From JAEUSG01 sp964590225 (lineage in GTDB: Bacteria; Fibrobacterota; OXYB2-FULL-49-7; JAEUSG01), in NCBI GenBank assembly GCA_964590225.1, contig CAZPWS010000024.1:1-47104 (forward strand): a DNA stretch of 47,104 bases, given 5' to 3'. The translations under genes were made by a program, and so were the position numbers. This document shows, piece by piece, positions 16,960-24,422 of the stretch. Below the pieces are notes generated by a model, which did not search any database, was not told the origin of the DNA, and saw nothing but the letters and a program-made list of their open reading frames with translations. How positions within the stretch are numbered: the first letter of the stretch is position 1; each line of letters begins with the position of its first letter.

Positions 16960-18163
16960 TTTCCAGATTGTCGCTGTTCTTCTATGCGGTGCGGCGACAG
17001 TTTTTTCCATTGATAATGTTGTTTTATTCGGGCAGAATAGCCGTTTTCCTATTTTTGATCTGTCAGCTCCCCGTTCTATTGGGGCGCTTACAAGTGGCGC
17101 ATCCACAACCTCTTTTTCTGAGCTTTCCTTTTCATATTCAACCCCATCTTGTTTAGCCCTCTCTTTCTATGGGGATGGTGGCGAAGCTTCAATTTTTGGA
17201 ACATCTTTTTCTTATGAGTCGATTGGAGCAAGTCGGCTTGCAGATGGCTCCTTTTCTTTCGCAGCAGCGACAGGAAAATATAGCTTCGGTTTGGCTGCCC
17301 GTATTTTAGGCGGTAGGGCCTCCGGCGGTGAGCCACTGTTTAATATGGATATTGATGGCGGGTGCGCTTATAGCGAGCCTGGTTTGCTTACCGTTTCTTT
17401 ATCTGTAGCCGGCTTTCTTGCTTCTCCGCTACTTGTTTCTGAGTCGCTTATTGTTAATGTTAACAGATCGGCAAAGGCTGAGATAGAGGCCATCGTTGAC
17501 TCAAAGGATAGGCTTCGAATCTTTGCCTCTTATGCTATGGACAGCCTCAATGCATGGAATATGGAGCGGATTTCCTATGCGGCAGGCATCCGATTATCAC
17601 CAAAGATTAGTGCGCCATTAAGCCTAAGCGCCGGCTACTATGCTGGAAGAAAAGACGAAAGTAAGGGGTTTGCAAGCGCTATTCTGGCTGGAATTTCAAT
17701 AGCTTTGCATCAAAACAATAATCAGTTTGTATTAGGATATAGCGGCTCTTTTCCAGTTGCAGGCACTCGTATTGACGGTATAAGTACGGTCTCGGTTTCT
17801 TATAGATTTGGAGTGGCCACTGATAGAAAGGCGCCAAATGTCGCCTTAAGAGTTAGCGGATCCACACTCGTCCGCGGCACGGGCGAGTATAGTAAACTAC
17901 AGCTTTACCTTGAGGCAGATGATCATGATGGCCGGCCAGTAAAGCAATGGTCGCTACTTATAGGCTCTGATGGTGGGAATAACAAGCTTATTCCCGTGAA
18001 ATCGTGGACAGGCACCGGTGTTCCTCCCCGTCTTGTTGAATGGGATGGGAGGGATGGTTTGGGAGAAGTGGTGGGGGCAGGTCGCTACTGTGTTCGGCTT
18101 CATGCGGAAGACTTTAGTAAAAACACATCGGTAACGCCATGTTTTGAAGTGGTCGTGCAATGA
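16952..18163 (+). CDS. Secreted barrel-like protein with FlgD-type C-terminal domain
   Basis: 403 residues. An N-terminal signal peptide (MINFQIVAVLLCGAATVFS) is followed by about 260 residues of alternating hydrophobic/polar strands rich in Ser, Gly, Ala and Tyr, the texture of an outer-membrane beta-barrel of the PorV/UPF0164 sort. After about residue 290 comes an Ig-like domain with VEWDGRDGLGEVVGAGRYCV, the FlgD_ig/gliding-protein pattern. It therefore probably resides in or at the outer membrane; function unknown. Its ATG overlaps the end of dnaN by 8 bases, implying translational coupling. The barrel call rests on composition only. Confidence 0.7.
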   Translation: MINFQIVAVLLCGAATVFSIDNVVLFGQNSRFPIFDLSAPRSIGALTSGASTTSFSELSFSYSTPSCLALSFYGDGGEASIFGTSFSYESIGASRLADGSFSFAAATGKYSFGLAARILGGRASGGEPLFNMDIDGGCAYSEPGLLTVSLSVAGFLASPLLVSESLIVNVNRSAKAEIEAIVDSKDRLRIFASYAMDSLNAWNMERISYAAGIRLSPKISAPLSLSAGYYAGRKDESKGFASAILAGISIALHQNNNQFVLGYSGSFPVAGTRIDGISTVSVSYRFGVATDRKAPNVALRVSGSTLVRGTGEYSKLQLYLEADDHDGRPVKQWSLLIGSDGGNNKLIPVKSWTGTGVPPRLVEWDGRDGLGEVVGAGRYCVRLHAEDFSKNTSVTPCFEVVVQ

Positions 18164-18187
18164 GCAATTATGTATATTTGTTCCTTT

Positions 18188-18273
18188 GCCGGAGTGGTGA
18201 AATTGGCAGACGCACTGGACTCAAAATCCAGCGAGACTTAAATCTCATGTCGGTTCGACCCCGACCTCCGGCA
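18188..18273 (+). tRNA. tRNA-Leu (CAA)
   Basis: An 86-base class II tRNA. Acceptor stem GCCGGAG pairs with CTCCGGC, the D-arm contains TGGTGAAATTGGCAGACGC, the anticodon loop CTCAAAA gives anticodon CAA, and a long variable arm (cgagacttaaatctcatg) precedes the T-arm GGTTCGACCCC. The discriminator base is A and CCA is not encoded. A run of six T directly after the gene can act as terminator. Confidence 0.96.
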
Positions 18274-18305
18274 TTTTTTCATGATTTTCAAAAAAGACTA
18301 TCGCT

Positions 18306-18674
18306 ATGAGCAAAAAAATTCTCCTTGTAGAGGACGATAAACTTTTTGCGAGGTTTATGGAAGAGATGCTTGATGGGTATTCCGTCCAAACAGCTCTTGA
18401 TGGTATTTATGGCTTAAAAATTGCCCGACTCAACAAGCCAGACCTCATATTAATAGATTTGAATCTTCCAAGAATGAATGGCGAAGAGATGATATCTCAT
18501 GTTAAGCAGGATCCTTTATTGAAAGATATTCCTGTTGTAATTATTTCCGGTACTTTCTCTGGCCGATACGAAGGAGAACCGGAGGCTTCGATGGAAGCGG
18601 ACGCTGTTTTTTCAAAGCCTTTCAATGTCATAAAATTTAACAAACGGATCGAGGAGCTTCTTCACGGTCGTTGA
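18306..18674 (+). CDS. Stand-alone response regulator receiver (CheY-like)
   Basis: 122 residues, just one receiver domain. Asp10 and Asp11 (LVEDD) bind Mg2+, Asp51 (LILIDLNLP) is the phosphoacceptor, Ser81 (IISG) replaces the usual Thr/Ser switch residue and Lys104 (VFSKPF) completes the active site. There is no output domain, so it works by protein contact, for example in motility, as a phosphorelay intermediate or on a partner enzyme. No histidine kinase is in the window. It follows tRNA-Leu by 32 bases, and its last 38 bases overlap, tail to tail, the end of the rseC-like gene on the other strand. Confidence 0.9.
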   Translation: MSKKILLVEDDKLFARFMEEMLDGYSVQTALDGIYGLKIARLNKPDLILIDLNLPRMNGEEMISHVKQDPLLKDIPVVIISGTFSGRYEGEPEASMEADAVFSKPFNVIKFNKRIEELLHGR

Positions 18675-19074
18675 CAATAAGTTGGACTCCGGTTTCTTTA
18701 GTAACACGGCTACTTACTGCCCATAGAATCAATAAACCTACAGCGAGTGAGACAAAGGAAGAGAGTGCTCTATCGGTATCTGTGGGGTTTCCGATCCAGA
18801 TGGCAGGTACAAACGCGCCAGCAATAAAAAGAAAGAGTGGAATACCGTAGGCAATCAGGGCAGCGCGCGAGAGAGCTTTATCTGAAATTTCTACGAACAC
18901 CTTCTGACCAATCGATACCTCTCCATTTTTCTTAAAAACAAAAGACATCTTTTTTGTTTCGGTACTATTGCCGCTACAGCTCGACTGTTTACACCCATGG
19001 CATGCACTGGTGCGGATGACTTCAACAGTTACCTCTTTTTCAGATACTTCTGTAACAGTGGCTTCCCGTCTCAT
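18637..19074 (-). CDS. RseC/SoxR-reducing-type membrane protein
   Basis: 145 residues. The N-terminal half carries the four-cysteine pattern of the RseC family (SACHGCKQSSC), and the C-terminal half has two membrane segments (about 73-92 and 105-122). In gamma-proteobacteria RseC works with Rnf to reduce the SoxR iron-sulfur cluster; in Bacteroidota and related groups it accompanies rnf operons with an undefined role. Here it is the last gene of the rnf operon, 2 bases after rnfB. Function as an electron-transfer or assembly partner of Rnf is inferred from family and context. Confidence 0.87.
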   Translation of the reverse strand: MRREATVTEVSEKEVTVEVIRTSACHGCKQSSCSGNSTETKKMSFVFKKNGEVSIGQKVFVEISDKALSRAALIAYGIPLFLFIAGAFVPAIWIGNPTDTDRALSSFVSLAVGLLILWAVSSRVTKETGVQLIVNDREEAPRSVC

Positions 19075-19076
19075 TT

Positions 19077-19907
19077 TTAAGCGGTTGCAGTGATCTTTTC
19101 TTTGCCGGGATTACCATTGAAAAATATGATTTTTTTTGGGCAAACTTCTGCGCATATGCCGCAGGAAGTGCATTTTGTCCAATCCCATACTGGTAGGTTG
19201 TCTTTCATTGTCAATGCGCCCTCGGGGCATTTTTTGGCACATAAACCACAGCCGATACAACCGACGGAACAGTATGAACGAACCTCTTTTGCTCCATCCG
19301 TTGATGAACAGCGCAGAAAAACAGATCTTGACTTAACTTGTAGTGAAATTAGCTTTTTAGGGCAGGCTTTAACACACATTCCACAGCCAGTACATTTGTC
19401 CTCGTTGAAGTGGGGAAGGCCGTCTTCGCCCATCCACATGGCATCAAATTGACAAACTGTTACGCAATCGCCAAAACCCATACAGCCAAATGGACAGGCC
19501 TTAGGTCCACCATTGAGTAGCGCGGCGGCAGCACATGATTTTAATCCGCCATAATTGTACCTTGTGCCGCAGGAGTTGTTTTGTCCGTAGCAGGCTAAGC
19601 GAGCAATCTCAGTTTCTTTTATCGAAGCTTCTTTGCCGAGTAACGCAGATATCTTTTTAACGGTGTCAGGGCCGCCAGGTGCGCATTCGTTGGGCTCCGC
19701 CTTTCCATCTGCAACTGCCTGCGCATAGCCGGCACAGCCTGGAAAACCGCAGCCTCCACAATTGGCTCCTGGTAAACTTGCCTCAATATCTAATTTTAAT
19801 TGGTTTTCCTTGATGGCGAAGAGTTTTGAAATTACTCCAATCGCAAGAGCGGCAATAGCTGCCACTCCGCCAATAATCAATACTGCTATGATAATTGTGT
19901 TTTCCAT
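19077..19907 (-). CDS. rnfB: Rnf complex ferredoxin subunit RnfB
   Basis: 276 residues. An N-terminal membrane helix (about 5-27) is followed by the RnfB Fe-S segment CGGCGFPGCAGY, then a series of cysteine clusters: CPFGCMGFGDCVTVC, CTGCGMCVKACP, CIGCGLCAKKCP and CTSCGICAEVCP. It is thus of the long, ferredoxin-rich type found in clostridia and other anaerobes rather than the short proteobacterial form. It receives electrons from reduced ferredoxin and passes them into the ion-pumping complex. It is the sixth rnf gene here, 2 bases after rnfA. Confidence 0.95.
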   Translation of the reverse strand: MENTIIIAVLIIGGVAAIAALAIGVISKLFAIKENQLKLDIEASLPGANCGGCGFPGCAGYAQAVADGKAEPNECAPGGPDTVKKISALLGKEASIKETEIARLACYGQNNSCGTRYNYGGLKSCAAAALLNGGPKACPFGCMGFGDCVTVCQFDAMWMGEDGLPHFNEDKCTGCGMCVKACPKKLISLQVKSRSVFLRCSSTDGAKEVRSYCSVGCIGCGLCAKKCPEGALTMKDNLPVWDWTKCTSCGICAEVCPKKIIFFNGNPGKEKITATA

Positions 19908-19909
19908 GT

Positions 19910-20488
19910 TTATTTACCCATTCCTGCAAAGCCCATAAAGGCGAGTGAAAGAATACCTGCTGTAATTAGGGCAATAGGAACACCTCTCAATACGGGAGGT
20001 ATTGGAGCTATTTCCAGTCTTTCCCGTATGCTCGCAAGCAGAATAAGCGCAAGCGTGAAGCCTACCGCGGACGAAGCGCCAAAAACTATTGACAATATAA
20101 AGTCCTGCTGAGCCTTGACTGAAAGAAGCACACAGCCAAGAACAGCGCAGTTTGTTGTGATAAGAGGAAGAAATATGCCCAGCGCCTGATAAAGAGCAGG
20201 GCTTACCTTTTTCATTACCATTTCCACCATTTGGACAAGGGTAGCAATAACAAGAATGAAGGCGAGCGTTTGAAGGTAGGCTAAGTTGTAAGGCTTAAGC
20301 AGCATTGTGTAAATGAGCCATGTTGACGCGTTTGCCAGTGTCATTACAAAGACTACTGCGAATCCCATTCCAAGTGCGGTTTCTGTCTTTTTTGAAACCC
20401 CGATAAAGGGGCATATCCCAAGAAATCTGGACAGTATGAAATTGTCAACAAGGACGGCGCTAAGAATTGAAAGAAGTATTGCCTGCAT
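19910..20488 (-). CDS. rnfA: Rnf complex membrane subunit RnfA
   Basis: 192 residues with six predicted membrane helices. The start (SAVLVDNFILSRFLGICPF) is diagnostic for RnfA/NqrE, including the conserved Cys of the first helix. The second Cys-bearing region (LITTNCAVLGC) is also present; in the family these cysteines hold an Fe-S cluster between RnfA and RnfE inside the membrane. It lies 3 bases after rnfE and 2 before rnfB. Confidence 0.95.
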   Translation of the reverse strand: MQAILLSILSAVLVDNFILSRFLGICPFIGVSKKTETALGMGFAVVFVMTLANASTWLIYTMLLKPYNLAYLQTLAFILVIATLVQMVEMVMKKVSPALYQALGIFLPLITTNCAVLGCVLLSVKAQQDFILSIVFGASSAVGFTLALILLASIRERLEIAPIPPVLRGVPIALITAGILSLAFMGFAGMGK

Positions 20489-20491
20489 TAT

Positions 20492-21091
20492 TTACTGTCC
20501 CTTCTTTCTGTTAATGGTAAGCTTCTGGAAACCGGCTATCAGGAATCCAAGCGTAATAAATGCACCTGGTGGCAGAATAAAAACAAGTGCCGGCTTATAG
20601 CTTGAAGAAATGAGTTGACCCATAATTGTGCCGTTGCCGATTATCTCTCTTACTCCTCCAAGAAGCGATAGTGCCACAGAAAAACCTATTCCCATTCCAA
20701 TACCGTCAATAACAGATGAAATAATTGTGTTTTTTGATGCAAATGCTTCCGCACGGCCAAGAACAATGCAGTTAACAACAATTAGCGGTACAAAAAGGCC
20801 AAGTTTGCTGGAAAGAAGCGGCAGATACGCTTGCATTACAAGGTCAACTGTTGTAACAAAGGTTGCTATTACAACTATATATGCTGGTATGCGAATTTCG
20901 CTTGGAATGATTTTTCTTAATAGGGAGATAATCAGATTGGAACCAACAAGCACAAAGGTGGTTGCGAGACCCATACCTATTCCGTTCATGAGAGAAGTTG
21001 TAACCGCGAGGGCAGGACATGTTCCGAGTACAAGTATGAAGAGAGGATTTTCTTTAATTATACCCCGTAAAAGTGTCGTAATGCTATTCAT
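20492..21091 (-). CDS. rnfE: Rnf complex membrane subunit RnfE
   Basis: 199 residues, about six membrane helices, homologous to RnfA and NqrD. Diagnostic stretches are NPLFILVLGTCPALAVT near the N-terminus and FVPLIVVNCIVLGRAEAFAS in the middle, each with the conserved cysteine that contributes to the intramembrane Fe-S centre. The start overlaps the end of rnfG by 4 bases, so translation is probably coupled. Confidence 0.95.
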   Translation of the reverse strand: MNSITTLLRGIIKENPLFILVLGTCPALAVTTSLMNGIGMGLATTFVLVGSNLIISLLRKIIPSEIRIPAYIVVIATFVTTVDLVMQAYLPLLSSKLGLFVPLIVVNCIVLGRAEAFASKNTIISSVIDGIGMGIGFSVALSLLGGVREIIGNGTIMGQLISSSYKPALVFILPPGAFITLGFLIAGFQKLTINRKKGQ

Positions 21092-21732
21092 TCTGTATGT
21101 TCTCCCGAGTTTACAGCCCGTGGCGTGTCCTGCTGCGAAGTACTATTCTGTTTGGCTATGAACAGAGCTTCGCGTAAAGCTGTTGTGAAGGCATTACTTG
21201 AGATAGATGCTCCAGAGATAGATTCTATCCTTCCACCAAATTTCTTTATTTGAATACCCGATGAATCGGTTGTAAGGTTGAGAAACTGAGTCTGAAACCA
21301 TTCTTTTTGAATCTGATCGCCAAGGCCTGGCGTTTCCGTGTGCGAAAGAACGGTAGAACCTATAACTGTTCCGGAGGAATCAATTCCAACGAGTATTTTC
21401 ATGGGACCGCCGTAAGCGATTAAAGAGCTGTTTTCTACTATGGTAGCAACAAGTCGTCCTTCACTATTTGTGGCCTTTATCAACCGAACAGTTTTTTCCT
21501 GTTTTGTCTCGGTATCGACAGTTTGAATGTTTATGAAAATTGAATCAGGATCTGTTGAAATATTGATGTCGGAATATCTGTTCTTAAGAACTTTATCCAT
21601 TACAGCTTGAACAGCCTCTTTTTGCAAGTTTTGACTGATGACACTGCTTGTTTTTGAGTTAATGAATGAGAGAAAACCAGCAGCCAATCCGCATAACAAC
21701 GCCAAGGTTACAATAAAGCGAAATATTTTCAT
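21088..21732 (-). CDS. rnfG: Rnf complex flavoprotein subunit RnfG
   Basis: 214 residues: one N-terminal membrane helix (about 5-23) and a periplasmic FMN-binding domain with HTETPGLGDQI (131-141). The flavinylation motif, normally D-x-x-S/T-G-A-T with FMN on the last Thr, reads ESISGAS here (170-176), so the acceptor would be Ser176 and the first Asp is Glu. The DNA at this place reads cleanly. It overlaps rnfD and rnfE by 4 bases each. The family call is secure; flavin attachment in this copy is uncertain. Confidence 0.93.
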   Translation of the reverse strand: MKIFRFIVTLALLCGLAAGFLSFINSKTSSVISQNLQKEAVQAVMDKVLKNRYSDINISTDPDSIFINIQTVDTETKQEKTVRLIKATNSEGRLVATIVENSSLIAYGGPMKILVGIDSSGTVIGSTVLSHTETPGLGDQIQKEWFQTQFLNLTTDSSGIQIKKFGGRIESISGASISSNAFTTALREALFIAKQNSTSQQDTPRAVNSGEHTE

Positions 21733-22712
21733 TCCCGTTTTCCCTTTGTGTTAGGTTTTGTCGGAAAAAGCTTATCTATCGCGGGTGTTATCGCGTTCAT
21801 TATTAGTATGGCAAAAGAGACGCCTTCGGGATAGCTGCCGAAAAGCCTGATAGCTGCGGTAATGATTCCACATCCAATGCCAAATACAACTTGCCCTCTT
21901 CGCGTCATAGGGCTTGTTACCATGTCGGTTGCCATAAAAAAGGCTCCAAGAATTAATCCTCCCGTTAGCAGGTGGAAAATGGGGTCGGCATAGTTTTGAG
22001 GGGAGAGTTTCCACGCAATCGTTATTGGTACAATAAAAGAAATAATGAAAAAGAAGGGAATCTGCCACTTTATATAGCCCTTAACGAAAAGGAACAGCGC
22101 ACCAATAAGTAGAGCAAGCGCACTTATTTCTCCTAACGAACCGCCGATATAGCCCATTGCACATCTGTAGTGGTCGAACAGTGGAGAATTTTGCAGGGCT
22201 CCCATTCCATCTGTTTTTAAGATGGTTAGTGGAGTGGCTCCCGTTTCGGTATCTGCCATAAAACGGTGTTTTGCAAAGGCACTCATTTGTGACGGCCATG
22301 CAATTAGGAGAAAAACTCTCGCTACAAGCGCAGGATTAAAAGGATTATTTCCTATTCCTCCGAAGATATGTTTGCCAAGCAGCATAGCAACCAGACTACC
22401 GGCTATGGGGAGCCATATTGGAGCGCTTGGAGGCAGATTCATGGCAAGAAGAATGCCAGTAACGACAGCAGAAAGATCACTAAGTTTTCCGTTGTTTCCA
22501 AACATTTTAATAAACAGCCATTCAAAAGCTACGCAGGATACGATTGATACAAGCAGCATTATGAGCGACGGCATGCCGAACATATAAACGCCGAACAGTG
22601 AAGCAGGCATCAATGCAAGTGCTACTGACCCCATCACAGCCGTGACACCATCGCGGCGGGCTATGTGAGGTGCCGCATCTACAAGAGGAATTGGTTTGGT
22701 GTTTTCGCTCAT
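21729..22712 (-). CDS. rnfD: Rnf complex membrane subunit RnfD
   Basis: 327 residues from the ATG at 22712, which overlaps the rnfC stop as ATGA; a longer frame starting at 22790 would lie inside rnfC and adds a non-conserved extension. The protein has multiple membrane helices and the RnfD/NqrB pattern: PHIARRDG near the N-terminus, NPFNPALVARVFL in the middle and the flavinylation motif DTETGATPLT (154-163), with Thr160 as the covalent FMN site. It carries electrons across the membrane to RnfG. Gene order C-D-G-E-A-B is the clostridial one. Confidence 0.95.
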   Translation of the reverse strand: MSENTKPIPLVDAAPHIARRDGVTAVMGSVALALMPASLFGVYMFGMPSLIMLLVSIVSCVAFEWLFIKMFGNNGKLSDLSAVVTGILLAMNLPPSAPIWLPIAGSLVAMLLGKHIFGGIGNNPFNPALVARVFLLIAWPSQMSAFAKHRFMADTETGATPLTILKTDGMGALQNSPLFDHYRCAMGYIGGSLGEISALALLIGALFLFVKGYIKWQIPFFFIISFIVPITIAWKLSPQNYADPIFHLLTGGLILGAFFMATDMVTSPMTRRGQVVFGIGCGIITAAIRLFGSYPEGVSFAILIMNAITPAIDKLFPTKPNTKGKRE

Positions 22713-24007
22713 TGGAATATTGTTTTCCCCAGACGGATTAGGTGTACTATTGGAATGCGGGAAGGGCATCCGTAAGCACAGCAGCCGCATTCCATGCAGT
22801 CTTTTCCTCTGCCCACCGAAAAAAGATCAGCTCTTTTTCTTTTTGCGGATATAGCAAGGAGACTCGGATTAAGGTGAAGAGGGCAAGCATCAACACAGCT
22901 CCCACATCTTATGCATGGTGACGGCGCAAATCGCTTTGCCTCATTTTCAGAAAGAAAAAGGACGCCGGATGTGCTTTTGCCTATCGGGGTATCCATATCT
23001 GGAACAGAGATTCCCATCATAGGACCGCCAACAATGATTTTATGTGGTTCGGTTTGGAGGCCACAAGCCTCGGCCAACACTCCAATTTTTGTTCCATTGG
23101 GTACAAGCAGGTTTTTGGGTTTTGCTACTGCACCACCGGCAACTGTTAAAACTCTTTCGTAAAGAGGCTTACCCTTATAAATGGCATCGTAAATAGCTGC
23201 GCAGGTCGATACATTCTGAACAACAACACCTACATCCATAGGGAGACCTGGGCGCGGAGGTACTACTCTTCCGGTAAGCGCTTCAATCAGTTGTCGTTCA
23301 CCACCCTGAGGATATCTTGTTTTGGTTATGCAAACTCGTATATCGTGATCGATGTCAGCAGCGTGAGCTACAATTGAAGCTGTTGCCGCTTTATTATCCT
23401 CTATCCCTACAAGCACTGTTTGGACATTTAGAATTTTTTTAAGTATTCGTATGCCGTCTATTAATGCTTCGGTTCTCTCGGTCATAAGCCTGTCGTCTGC
23501 GGTAAGATATGGCTCGCATTCGCAGCCGTTAATTATCAGAGTGTCGATTACACGATCTTTTGGCGGTGATAGCTTTACATGAGATGGAAATGCAGCTCCA
23601 CCAAGTCCGATTATGCCGGCTTCTACTATGGCGTCAATAAGTACGCTATTTGGTTGTGATAAAGGCGAATCGATCGGTTTTGACCAAGATTCTAACTGCT
23701 CAGGTCCTCTTTCTATCGTTATTGCTCTTGTGAGCCTCCCCATAGTATCTGTGCAACGGCTAATTGCCTTTACTGTCCCAGTAATGCTGGAATGTATCGG
23801 GACAGAAACGAAGCCCCCCTTATCTGCAATTTTTTGACCTGTATTTACAAGATCGCCTGTTTTTAAAATCGGCTGCGACGGGGCGCCTGCATGCTGGCCT
23901 AAATGGATAACTACCTGATCTGGCAGCGGTAGTTTTTCAATAGGAACAGCTGAGGCCACCTTTTTATCGCTTGGATGGATACCGCCCTTGAATGAGTATA
24001 ATGCCAT
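22709..24007 (-). CDS. rnfC: Rnf complex NADH-linked subunit RnfC
   Basis: 432 residues. The N-terminal RnfC/NqrF-like barrel domain begins GGIHPSDKKVAS; the NADH/FMN-binding part includes GLGGAAFPSHVKL and the following INGCECEPYLT. Two 4Fe-4S ferredoxin motifs lie near the C-terminus (CIRCGSCVDACP and CMECGCCAYGCP). It exchanges electrons with NAD at the cytoplasmic face. It opens the rnf block and follows the Cys-rich small gene by 2 bases. Length is typical. Confidence 0.95.
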   Translation of the reverse strand: MALYSFKGGIHPSDKKVASAVPIEKLPLPDQVVIHLGQHAGAPSQPILKTGDLVNTGQKIADKGGFVSVPIHSSITGTVKAISRCTDTMGRLTRAITIERGPEQLESWSKPIDSPLSQPNSVLIDAIVEAGIIGLGGAAFPSHVKLSPPKDRVIDTLIINGCECEPYLTADDRLMTERTEALIDGIRILKKILNVQTVLVGIEDNKAATASIVAHAADIDHDIRVCITKTRYPQGGERQLIEALTGRVVPPRPGLPMDVGVVVQNVSTCAAIYDAIYKGKPLYERVLTVAGGAVAKPKNLLVPNGTKIGVLAEACGLQTEPHKIIVGGPMMGISVPDMDTPIGKSTSGVLFLSENEAKRFAPSPCIRCGSCVDACPLHLNPSLLAISAKRKRADLFSVGRGKDCMECGCCAYGCPSRIPIVHLIRLGKTIFQ

Positions 24008-24009
24008 AC

Positions 24010-24339
24010 TTATAGCCGCCCGTGCATAGCTGCCTTCATGGCGTTTTTTATTTCTTTATTGGTCATATTTTTTGTGTCCTTATCAGGTATCGGCTCGTAT
24101 TTATCACATATGAATGTTGTGGTAGCCTCGATGCTAACTGCTCCGGTTGTACCACCAGACGATTTTCGTTTGAACTCCAGACATTTGAGCTTTTTTTTAC
24201 AATTGAAGCACGACATCGCTTTTTCGGAGGGTTTTTTATCGCCCAGTCTTTCAGTAAGCTTGTTTTGGGTATTGAGTATTTCGTAACTGGCCGCAAGCAT
24301 CCTGTTTTTGGCCAAAAATCGGTCGTGTTCGTCGTACAT
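24010..24339 (-). CDS. Cys-rich small protein between glcF-like gene and rnfC
   Basis: 109 residues from the ATG at 24339 (an in-frame TTG lies 3 bases upstream); a ggag site 8 bases before the ATG supports the start. I do not recognise a family. The middle holds CFNCKKKLKCLEF (CX2CX5C) and a fourth Cys in FICDKYEP, a four-cysteine set that could bind Zn or an Fe-S cluster. The N-terminal half is helical and charged. Because it sits 2 bases from rnfC and in line with the oxidase genes, a role in assembly or electron transfer near Rnf is possible but unproven. It begins 84 bases after the glcF-like stop, the largest gap in this stretch. Confidence 0.7.
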   Translation of the reverse strand: MYDEHDRFLAKNRMLAASYEILNTQNKLTERLGDKKPSEKAMSCFNCKKKLKCLEFKRKSSGGTTGAVSIEATTTFICDKYEPIPDKDTKNMTNKEIKNAMKAAMHGRL

Positions 24340-24422
24340 CAAAAGTCTCCTCTTGAGAAATTTCCCGTTCAGCTCTTGTCAAACAACCAACTATGCTTCA
24401 AACTGGCAGAAATATCATTAAT

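Noticed and set aside
22713..22790. Longer N-terminus of rnfD
   Set aside because: Would lie inside rnfC; the ATG at 22712 gives the conserved RnfD start and an ATGA overlap.
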